Assembly: GCA_036245525.1 (NCBI GenBank)
Contig: BTPG01000001.1
Coordinates: 222,248,774 to 222,312,773 of the forward strand
Source: Semisulcospira habei
Taxonomy: Eukaryota > Mollusca > Gastropoda > Semisulcospiridae
DNA length: 64,000 bases
Direction: 5' to 3'
Part shown: positions 37,701-49,500 of the stretch, piece after piece
Layout: every line of letters begins with the position of its first letter
Numbering within the stretch: the stretch's first letter is position 1
Notes under the pieces: generated by a model
Database searches by the model: none
The model's input: the letters and a program-made list of their open reading frames with translations, nothing else
What the model was told of the DNA's origin: nothing
Position numbers and translations under genes: made by a program

Positions 37701-40700
37701 TGCTATCCCGCGATCTTGGTTAGGTCTTCTGATGTTGTCGCCTCGAGGAACATCTTTAGAAGGACACCGTATTGCTTTGTGACCTTTTTTTCCGCAGAGA
37801 AAACATGCAAGGTTCTCCACTGGCTTGTATTTCGGGGTATCTCTCACATTGTGGATTTCCTCTGCTGGTGCAGACACACGCTGCTGCTTACTGGACCCGA
37901 ACTTCATGTTGTGGGCGTCGAGGTACCTTTGAGCGAAGTCTGCCAGGGCCTTCAAGGACTGGTCTTTTTGCTCTCTGAGGTGGGCGGCCAGGTCTTTAGA
38001 ACATGCGTTGAAAACTTGTTCTTTAATGATGAGGTCATACAGGTCTTGGTACTCTCTGTTTAAACCAGCCAGCTCTATCCATTTCTCCAGGTAACTTCTG
38101 ATTCTCTCAATGAATAGGCCGCGTGTTTCTCCTTCTTCAGGCTTGCAGTTCCGAAATCGTCGCCTGTAACCCTCTTCAGTGAAGTCGTACTGTCTCAGCA
38201 GGGCGGTTTTCAACTGTGTATAGTCTTCGGCTTCTTCTCTTGGTAAGCGAGTGTAGAATTCAAGTGCTTTGCCAGTTAGAAGCGCACTCAGTTTGATTGC
38301 CCAAGTTTCTTGTTTCCAATTGTTGCTACTTGCGAAACGTTCGAATCGTTCTAGGTAAGCGTCCATCTTATCTGAGTTCTCGACGAAAGGTGGAAGCTTT
38401 GGCGCACGGGCTGTTTGTTCTCTGCTGGCTAAGGCTGTTGCTTCAGAAACCCTCTGGCTCTGTGCCTCTGTCTCCATCTGCTTTAAGTGAATTTCATGTT
38501 GTCGCTGCCTCTCTGCCTCTTCTCGTTCCTCTTCTCGTTGTTTCTCTGATTCTCTTCGCTGTTTCTCTGCTTCTCTTCGCTGTTTCTCTGCTTCTTCTGC
38601 TTGAATTTCGAGCTTTCTAATTTCACGCTCTCTAGCTCTTTCTTCTCTCTCCAGTCTCTTTTCTTCTTCAAGTCTGTTTTCTTTCTCTCTCTCCAGTCCC
38701 TCCTTTTCTTCTCTCTCTCTCGTCTCTTTTCTTCTTTCTCCTCTCTCTCCAGTCTCTCCTTTTCTTCTCTCTCTCGTCTCTCTTTTTCTCTATCCAATCT
38801 CTCCTTCTCTCTCTCCTTTACAAACTCGAGGAGTTGAGCTCCTTCGAGTCCACATTCCTTTCCAATTTTCAGGAATGTTTCCATTTCCGATGTCGCCATC
38901 TCTGCTTTTCACTGTCTCCTGCTACCCTTTCCACTGGATCAACTGAAGAAGGTCTCGTCGGGTTCGCCAAAATGTTACGTGGTGGATTTGTAGTCGTAGT
39001 ATGTAAACACACCAGACACACGCACGTAGAGTTCTTTTCAAATAACCTTCGTTCAGCTGCAATCCGTCACACGTGGCTTAAGGATGTAGACAATACTGGA
39101 GTAACAGTTCCAACAATATTTTATTACAGCGATGCGATTTCCACGAAAAGCGTTCACAATTTCACCAACAATATCTTCTCGTCCAAAAGTTCACACTTTG
39201 ACACAATGCGTCTCTCATACAATGTACATCACCACTCACTGCACAACTCCCTCTCTGACAAATGAAGCACGATATCTTGCGTAGCTCTCTCAACGTCAAT
39301 GTCTTTTTCGATACACTGCAATTATACAACTGAACACTGTATCAATGCTGTTACATCGCAATCCTACGACTGAACAATGTACAGACTCTGTTACATCGCA
39401 ATCCTACGACTGGACAATGTACACGGATGCTTCCTAGCACGATCTTTTATAGTGGTATGTTTTCTAGCACAATCGAGCAAAATCGTACAACACAACCAAT
39501 CAGAACAAAACACGCAACTAAAACTCAAAGGTACATTCAGACTGGAATATTCTGTAAAAGTCTGGCTATTATTTGCTAGCTAAAAAATAGGTGAATCCCC
39601 ACTCATCCTAACTTCACGCATGCGTACACGAAACAGGGCGCGACCTTGACCGTACAGTCTGGTAAACAAGCTATAAGTGCACGGATACTAACCGCTAACA
39701 CACGCGCGCGGTAAACAAAAGAATATTGAAGTATCATCTAGATCTTTCCTGACTCAACTCCGTGCGGCAACATACACTCAAGACCGCACCACCTGCAAAC
39801 GAAAGTGAAACTCACCGAAAAGGCACGCGACTAGGCATCGCGATAGCTCAAACAAAACGTCGGATCGCCACCCACGATCCACGCACGCACGCCCTCACAA
39901 GCAACACAACCATAATCGTAACTGTCATTTCTAAGCGTGTTTCTTTCTCCGTTGAGTTGTTCTCCATCTATAGATATTGGACATGCCAAAATCCACGAGA
40001 ATTTACCATACGTTTGGTATCGATATATGGGGAGGGGGAGGGGAGGGGAGGGGGGAAGAGTGTTCAGTCTAAGTGTTCAGATCGGGGAAATCAACAACAA
40101 TTTCTATTACAGCAGCAGTGAGTCAAATAGAAAATGCACTCTCGGACCACGTAACCTGTCCCTAACATCTTTGTTTATTTAAGCAAAAAAAAATATCTAG
40201 ACTATGTAACATGGATACAAAGTGGTGTGAGCAAGAGGCACAGATCCTCAAGCGACCCCGCAACTACGGGAGATATTTGTCTCTTTCATTTGGATAGGGT
40301 TCAGTTTTCTTGAAAGGAAGGAGTTAAATACTTTTTACCTCAAAGAATAACACATTTCCCATATAACACATATCAGCAGCGGTTTCAACACGCCATGAAT
40401 ACTTATGAAGCACCACAATATTCACTCCGATGTGTTAGACAACATAGAAAAGAAGGGTTTCATTAAAGTCAGCGTAAACAGTTAAACGATGAACTTGGGC
40501 AATTACTCACATGAGGGCCGCATCGTATCTCCGGCCCGGTCGTCTGTAGCACATCCACCCGTCATTGAAGTCCACCGAGGTAACATACTTCTCGCCGGGA
40601 ATCTGTTTTTTTCTGCTCAGACTCAGTCTAGATACAAAGGCGCTGAACATTTGCTTGCTGGTAACCTTACACGATTCACACATCTCGTATTTCTAAGGAA

Positions 40701-42734
40701 AATACCGAGCAAGCACGTCTGTAGGCGAACATTGTAGTTAGTTAGTTATTGGTGTTTAATGCCGAGCAGGCGACTAAGGCCATCTCACGGCGGGGCGAAC
40801 ATTGTGGCCTACATAACCTACATGCACACGATGCATTCAGACCCTGAGGCAGGGGAAGAAGAGGATTGGGCAAAGCCAGGTAACAGGTATTGTTTGCTGG
40901 TCTGTGATTTTGGACCTCACGTTTCTATGCCGTACGGTCCAAATTCCCAGACCATCAAACTTTTGACCTTTAGATCCAAATGACTGTACAGAACGCAACC
41001 TGTATCATTTCATAAGAATTACATCGATGTCACGACCCACGCTTCCGGGGCGTGATCTAAGAGCGCTAACACTCGAGTACAACCAACCCACACTAACACA
41101 AACACCAGAGGAACAGTTACGACATTTATTACATAAAACCCTAACAATCATCAACTATTTTCATTCAATCCTAACCACGCACTCACGCATCACATTCACA
41201 CGCACACACGTCCAAACTCCCCAACCCGAATAACCATTATACACAAAACAAAATAACAAATATATAATAAAACAAATATCCTTAATAAAAATACAAACGA
41301 AAACTGAGACTGAAAAACTTCATTCACAAGCCACAGGACCCAGACGGAAGCACAAGAGCTAACGCCAATAGACCTACGCCTTTGCTTCCGCGAAGCGTCC
41401 CTCATAGCACGTGGCTCCTAACGTAACAATATTCAAATAGCACAGTACGAAATATAATTAAGCGAATATGCTTACTGACACACAAGCAAAAGTGGAACCA
41501 ACTTAATACCGTTCACAGGTCACTGGACCTTTTCGCCGGAGGCACAACCGTCGAGCTCAGCTCAGCTCTACGCTCTTGCCTCCGCGATAAGGTCTTCCGT
41601 AACACAAGGCTACTTTTACACAATATAATATTTCAAAATATCATTATCACTGCAACAAAGCTCTCCTCGCAACACTGTCACTACAAGGAGATGAAATTAA
41701 CACAACGTCCTCTACCAATTTACAAATAAGCAAGATACGTTACTTAGACGAGTTAGAAATAACTAAATGCCGGGCGACCCGACCCGGCTAAACACGGGGC
41801 GTGCCGCGATGCTCTCGACAGCGCCCAGGTACGGCGTCGTAGACCCGCAAGTGGAATGACACAGCCAGCCTCCACTCTCATAACGAAGGCCTTCCTCACA
41901 GCGCGGCGACGGACTTAGCTGGTTAATTCTTTACGTCTGGACGTTTAGACCGTTGGATTTGGAACCAATGGATTTGGATACACAACACAGGTGCAAAATA
42001 CGCATATGAATAACTAACAAAAGAAAGGCAATCACATCACCCTTCCCACAACTTTAACTGCCGTCTTTTACGTTCCTTCACCTCTCTCCCACAACAACAA
42101 TAAATTCACACTCAACAAAAAGCATATTTACACGTCACCATATGACTCACTTCCAAATGTACACTCCGACGCAAAATAGTAAGATGGCCTTAGTCGCCTG
42201 CTCGGCGTTAAACCCCAATAACTAATCCGATGCTAACTACTACCAAATACGCTAAATGGCGCTTATTTCTACACTCTTACACTCCCCCCCCCCCCCCCCC
42301 CCAGTACGCACTAACTAAAATAATAATAATAACAGAACAAGCAAACACAGACAACCCACCTAGCAAATAGCCACTAAAGAATTGTTGCATGTACTTACTG
42401 CCATCCATGAAGACGCCCCGGCTGGGATGAAGACAAACAAGGACAAGACAAGCCAGGGGTTAAGTTGTTGCAGCTCTTCTTCTCTTCTCCTTCCTCGGAC
42501 ACCGGCTCTGCAGCGACCCGAGCCGTATCACAGGGCCTTTACAAACGAACGACACCTCCGGAGTGACCCGAGCCGTATCACAGGGCCGTTACAAACGAAC
42601 GACACAGCTGTTTGAGGCCTTTAGCAAATGGCGAACCACACCTGAAAGACCACCCTAGGAGACTGCTGGAAAAACGACTGGCTTCGTTCGCAGTTGGAAA
42701 AGCGACTGACTAATAATTTGGATATCGTACGGTT

Positions 42735-42780
<46 letters not shown>

Positions 42781-43625
42781 GCTCAGTAAATCATGTGATG
42801 AAAATTTAGTGAAACAATAACCACCCGATCGAGCAGACCGAGCGATCACGTGCATCACGCCATCCTCCAAATTCTCGCACGGCAGCAAATACTCGTGTAC
42901 AGGCCAAATACCCCGCCTAAACTACCCTTACGTCCGGTGACTTTCTAAACCCTGTCACCCCTCGCAACTTACTCCCCTACAAAAATAGACGAAAAAAAAC
43001 CGTGTGGTGACAATTGACTGTATCTGTGCAAATGTCAACCGGGTGTTAATCTTGCGGGATGAGGGAGGGGACATCAAGCTCTGCTGTTCCTTCATCTTGG
43101 GCTGGCAGGATAGATTTTCCCTTCACTACCGAGAAAATGTGAACACCACCAACCGCAAGAGGCATAGATCCTTATGAGCCCCCCGCAGTTGCAGGGGACT
43201 CATGAAGATCTATGCCTCTTGCTGAAAGCAGTCTGTATCCACGTCCCTTTCACGGCTGGGGATCTTTCACGTTGAATTTACACGGATTTTCAAAACACAG
43301 TGTGCGTCCAGTGGCAATGAAGGGGTTACACTGATTTAGCTGTGTTATTCTCTGTGTATGTGCAGACGGCGGTTACCGCATACTTCTGGTAGGGAAAACA
43401 GGGACTGGGAAAAGCACTACCGGCAACACGATCCTTGGGGAGGAGAAATTTCAAGTTCGTCAAGAGAAGAAATTTCAAGATCGTCGTGACTTCACTAGAA
43501 AAACATGCCAGCTGGAACGTGGAAAGTGTCTCGGCCGGATTGTGGAGGTATTTTCACACAATGAATGTTTTGACCATGTATGAAATCGCATCACCATAGT
43601 GACCAATATTCTCATTGCCTGTGGC

Positions 43626-43719
<94 letters not shown>

Positions 43720-43720
43720 A

Positions 43721-43759
<39 letters not shown>

Positions 43760-46432
43760 AACACAAAACCCTCAGAGTGGGTTACCTACCATTTTATGTG
43801 AAAATGGGTTCCCATATTTCTATTTATTCTAGGGCTCTGGAGTTGATGCGAATGTTTAGAACTCACCTTATAACTAAGCTCTACAACTTAAAATAAAATA
43901 GACATTTTCTAGAAACAGAGCCACTGGATGGAAAAAAAATGGGTTTTTACCCAAAAAGTGGGTGCCTCTCACACAAAACTGGGATTACAGTGAAAATACC
44001 TCACTAAAGATACCTTTGGTTGATTTTACTATTATGATTGTTTGAGTGGGGTTGTAAGGGGGTTGGGGGAGGGGGGGGGGAAGTGTGTGTGTGGGGGGGG
44101 GGCGCGGGGGGGGGGTGGGGGGGGGGTGAGAGGGGGTCATCACTTTTGGTTTATAGAGCTGCTCAATGCACTCTTATGAATGAAAGATTTTCATTATCAG
44201 TGGAATCAGTAGGTCATTTCAGAGGCGCACACTGAGTTGCACGTCGAACCACTCACAAATACTCATTTGGAGTGCACCAGATGGATCCAGTTGGCAAAGT
44301 CCCACATTCCACACTATAGGACAGCTAAGACTGAAAAGCAATCGCGGCGTTTATGGCGCGGTACAAGGTTTAAAACTAAGAAAGTGTTGTTTTTAGAAGC
44401 GTGTCGGGCAAAAGTTTTTATGAAAACTGTTTTAAAAACCTCTTTTAACTCAACTTTTCTTAATGTTAAAAGTGTTTTATTGTACATTACTTAACGTCCC
44501 GACAGCAACAAGGCTTTCTCAGGACGTGCCTGCACTGCTTGTGAAAAAACAACAACTAAACAGAACATTGAATGTATGTCGCCAGCCAACAAATACATTA
44601 AATAAACCTAACACATGGGGCCTACATAAAGCTAAGACCATTTAGCAACACACATCCAATATCAAGAGCTACAGGCAGTGCAGACAGTAGGGAGAGTTTT
44701 AAAAAGGCAAATACAGCTGAATGGACAAAGGGCCGACAGAGACACATGCCCCAGAATAGAGAGAAAAACCCACCCTGTGGGGCTGACCAGGGTGCCCCTG
44801 GGAAATAAAAAGTAGTTAACCCCACCCAAGTCCCCCAGGGCAGACCCGGGTGGGGTTAAAAGTGTTTTAATTTACAAGCGTGTCGTAACTGATTATGCAT
44901 CTATTCCAACGTATAGTGCTGGATATTTTTCCCATCCTCGCCTTCTCTCTTCGCTCAACACTCGACTTTCCAGTCCTTCCCTGAAACACCCCCAACCGGT
45001 CTGCCCTCAACACTCGACTTTCCAGTCCTTCCTTCAAACACCCCCAACCGGGTCTGCCCTGGGGGACTTTTTAGTTCCCAGGGGCACCCTGGTCAGCCCC
45101 ACAGGGTGGGTTTTTCTCTATATTCCTGGGGCATGTGTTTCTGTCTACCCTTGGTCCATTCACCTGCATTTTCCTTTTTTAAACTCTCCCTACTGTCTGC
45201 GCTGCCTGTGGCTCTTGATATTCGATGTGTGTTGCTAAATGGTCTTAGCTTTATTTAGGCCCCATGTCGTAGGTTTTATTTAACGTATTGGACCGGCTGG
45301 CGACATACATTCAATATTCTGTTGAGTTTTTGTCACTAGCAGTGCAGGCACGTCCTGAGAAAGTCTTGTTGCTGTCGGGACGTTAAGCAATGTACAATCA
45401 ATCAACCTTCCTTCAAACGGACAGCATTCACACAAATAATACTTTACTATTACATCAGAAAATGGCCCATCCAAGCCTGCACTCTTTTAACTGCACTAAA
45501 CGACTGACTGTAGCAGACGACGCATGAAACGACGCTGACTCTGTGACGTCATTTCCATTCAATCAATTTGTGCATACAATCCAAAAGGAGATGCGGCATT
45601 GATAACATCGACAAACCTACAAAATAAAGCAACAGGTTCAACCAAAAGGTCGGGCAGGACAAAAGACAACAGCAGCCTCACCCAAAGTCTAAACGTCCTC
45701 TCTTACAATGCGCACTCATACAATCACTTCACTTCTTTGCAACCGGCGCACGAATATAATTATAGGCTAAGTCAAACTAAAACAGAAGATAGTGGCGGAA
45801 ACCCCTTTAAAATAGAAACAAAGAACGACGTTTCAGATCAAATATTCTTCATCTGACATGGAAACAAACGTAGAAAACGTATAGGCTAGTCCTGGTGAAC
45901 GTAAACATGAATCTCAAATTTGTCACTAGACATCACCTTTCTCCACATCACCCCGGAAGTACATTACAACTCAACACTTTTTTTAACAAAACAACCACAC
46001 CCTCAAATAACAAACCTAATTTTGTAGAAACATAAACAATTTACTCCCTGAAACAACAAAATATCCCCCCTGACCCATATCAGCTATGAAGTTATTTATA
46101 GCTGAGAAGGGTGATGTAATACATACACGCTCATTTTCAGGGTTCTGTGCGCACAACACACACACACATTGCTGGGAGGGACAAGTTTTCAAACACACTA
46201 CAGGCGTGTCTGTTAAACACAAAAGTGCATGTTTTAACGCCAAAACGAGAAAAACTGATCTTTTTATTTTTTATGAATCTTTACCCCAAGACAATGCAGA
46301 AACAACCCTCAGAAAAAATGGGTGTCTGACTTGCTCACCCAGATTTTAACACCCCCCCCCCCCCCCCCCATTTTTCATAAGGATGGTAAAGACAGTAACC
46401 CATTTGAGCTCTTCTGTGCACACACACATGCG

Positions 46433-46503
<71 letters not shown>

Positions 46504-47861
46504 TCAGTCACATAAAAATGATCCCACCACCCGCAAGATCAATCTGGATATTGTGTTGCTGACTGATAAAAACAGTGCCATCAATAGGCAAACGCCACCC
46601 ATCTCCAAAGGGCATAGATCTTGATTTAACAGACCATAATGTGGATTTTAGATGTAACATGTGTGTCCCTTGTGACAAAGAGATGACATTTTGCACCAGC
46701 AAAATCCATGTTTTCTCAAAATCTAATTAGTTTTTACACAGCTGTCAAACACCCGTGACCCTTGACCTTTATGATATCATAGAGTTGACTGAACTAGTAT
46801 ACATGATAGGAAGGGCTTATCATCACCTGTGTGCCAAATTTGATTGAAAATTGTGTGAAAATGTGCATAATACCTACAATTTTATCAACAATTGGTATTT
46901 TACACACATTTGCAAGCCTGTGACCCTCTCCACGTTTGCAGTATTTGAGAAAAAATCATCTTTTGACAAAATATGGCTATTTTGGACCTATTTTCTGAGC
47001 TCTTGTGACCCTTGACCTTTCCGAGGAATCAACCAAATTAGTATGAATTGAAAGGTCTTACCCTCAGGTTATCTTAGTACCAAGTTTGGGTTTGAAGTTG
47101 TGAATAATATTTTAGAAAAAAAATAAATTATGTCAAAATATAGCTATTTTTTACCTATTTTCTAAGCCCCTGTGACCTTCCCCTTTGTGAGAGGTCACTC
47201 AAATTGCTATGTTTGGAAAGGTCTTGACACAAAGTATCCTTGGGCCAAGTTGGAAGACTATGGCTTGAATAGTCTCCGAGAAAATGCCAACGTTAAAGTT
47301 TTTGACACAGACCATGGCAGACGGATGACGGACAGAAGATGAAATAATAGAATCACTTTCGCTTCGCACGTGAGCCAACTGAAAAGTGAATACGGTCCTT
47401 TCACTATCTGTGACCTCATGTGAACGCTGTAAAAATAAAAAATTTACCTTAAAATCGCTCTCAGCACCAGTCTGAATGTGAGGGGGCATTGTTTGGTAAT
47501 CCAAATTCATAAACTTTCACTCAAAACACGAGGCGCCAAAGCTAACGCCCACATGTTGTCACGTGACCAAATGCCACATTCATTGGTGTCTTATAAGCGC
47601 AAGATAAGCGAATTTGAGTTTTTTCCTGTAAACAAAACAGCTTGAATACCTTTTTGGTCGAAGGGGGTACCAATGCATGGTTCCTTTGACCTCCCTCAGG
47701 TGGCCTACAAGGGTCAGTGTAGCGAACTCCTGTGACCCAGGCAAAAACTTCACTTATCAGATACTAGCCTCACGTATTTGTATGCACACCTCCCCCTCCC
47801 CCCACGGGGCACCCCCCCCCCCACACACACACACACACACACATCTCCCTCACCCCTTCAC

Positions 47862-47915
<54 letters not shown>

Positions 47916-49423
47916 TTTAGACCCAAGGTCCCATTTTTTAAATGTTGGAGCTGTTGCATAACCTCTGTGTACCTACCAGCTGCATAGATTGACCATGATA
48001 ATTCAAGGGTAGTGTCAGATTAGCTTGTCTCCTGAAGGCGCCAAGCTAATCTGACAGTATCGTTGAATTATCAGGGTCAATTCATTTCCTGCTTCAGGGT
48101 CCCAGGCGAAATGGGTTAAGACACGTTCAGAAAGACTGCCGAAATGTTCTAAGAACACATGACAGGGTCGGATCACTTTACTTTACTCCTGCGGGGGAGG
48201 AGGGGAGGGTGGGGGGTGGGTCCAACGTCTTGTTGGGAACCGTGAACCTGATACAAAAGGCCTCCTCGACACTACAATTTGCTTCATACGGGGGCCGAAA
48301 AAAATCAAACAGGGAGAGGAGGGCGGGGGGTGGGGGTGGGGGGGGGGGGGGGGGGTGGGGGGGGGGGAGTAGTTGACAGACTTTGCTTCCAAGAGCCGAG
48401 GAATCAAACAACGGGGAGAGGAGGGGGAGGGGGTAGTCGATGGACCTTGCTGCCAGGGGTCGCAAAATTCAAGCAACCAAGGGGGCTGGGGTGGGGGTGG
48501 GGGGGGGTGGTGGGTGGTTCAGATCGACAGATTTTGCTTTCGGTGTGCCAAAAATCAAACAGCGATGAGTGCAAGAGGGGAGGGGTGAGGGGGTGGGAGG
48601 GGGGGGGGGAAGGGGGCGATGCGATAGACCTTGCTTCCAAGGACCGAATGAACAAATGAGGGAGGGGGGTGGGGTGGGGGGGGTCCCAAACACCCCAAAA
48701 AGGGACTTTGTTTTAGCATTTTTACAAATTTGGTATGAACCCCCCTGCCCCAACCTGGATCCAACCCTGCACCCCCTTCCCCACCCTTGACCTCTGCAAT
48801 GAGTTAAATAAATTCAAATGCACAGAAAGGTCTTATCAGCTACCTTTGTGCCAAGTTTGATTGGAAAAATTTGCAAAAATGTTGCCAATACCTAAAATTT
48901 TATCACAAATTGGCATTTTACACACATTTGCCAGCCTGTGATTCTTGACTTTTCCGAAGCTTTATCCAAAACAGTATGCATAGATGGGTCTTCCCATCAG
49001 GTATCTCTGTAGCAAGTTTTGGTTTAAAGTTGTTTTTGAAAAAAAATAACACCTTTTGTCAAAATGTGGCTATTTTGAACCTATTTCCTGAGCCGGCTCT
49101 TGTGTCCGTTGACCTTACTGAGGGATCAACCAAATTAGTAGGCATGGAAAGGTCTTACCCTCAGCTATCTTTGTACCAAGTTTGGGTTTGAAGTTGTGAA
49201 TAGTATTTCAGAAAAAAAAAAAAGAATGTCAAAATATAGCTATTTTTGACCTATTTCCTGAGCCCCTGTGATCTTGACCTTTGTGAGAGGTCACTCAAAT
49301 TGGTATGTTTAGAAAGGCCTCGCCACAAAGTATCCTTGGGCCAAGTTTGAAGAATGTGGCTTGAAAAGTCTCCGAGAAAATGCCAACGTTAAAGTTTACG
49401 ATAGACAGCAAACTACACACACA

Positions 49424-49500
<77 letters not shown>

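Larger units (their letters stand above)
33847..39922 (-). mobile_element. Non-autonomous LTR retrotransposon encoding only Gag and a protease-like domain
   Basis: Two LTRs of about 950 bp, 38973-39922 (5' LTR in minus orientation) and 33847-36027 (3' LTR, enlarged by a LINE insertion at 34203-35421), start TGTTACG and end CGTAACA when read on minus. On minus the primer-site-like TGGCGAACCCGACGAG (about 38953-38968) follows the 5' LTR. A polypurine tract (AAAAGGGG..., about 36031-36049) precedes the 3' LTR. The 2.9-kb interior holds one ORF with no reverse transcriptase or integrase. The LTRs are nearly identical, so the copy is recent. Confidence 0.85.

Noticed and set aside
36294..38620. 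Several plus-strand ORFs over the Gag region, including a hydrophobic one
   Set aside because: Antisense shadows of the minus-strand Gag ORF.
48178..48790. Poly-Pro and poly-Gly ORFs on both strands
   Set aside because: G-rich minisatellite; the frames change with each unit.
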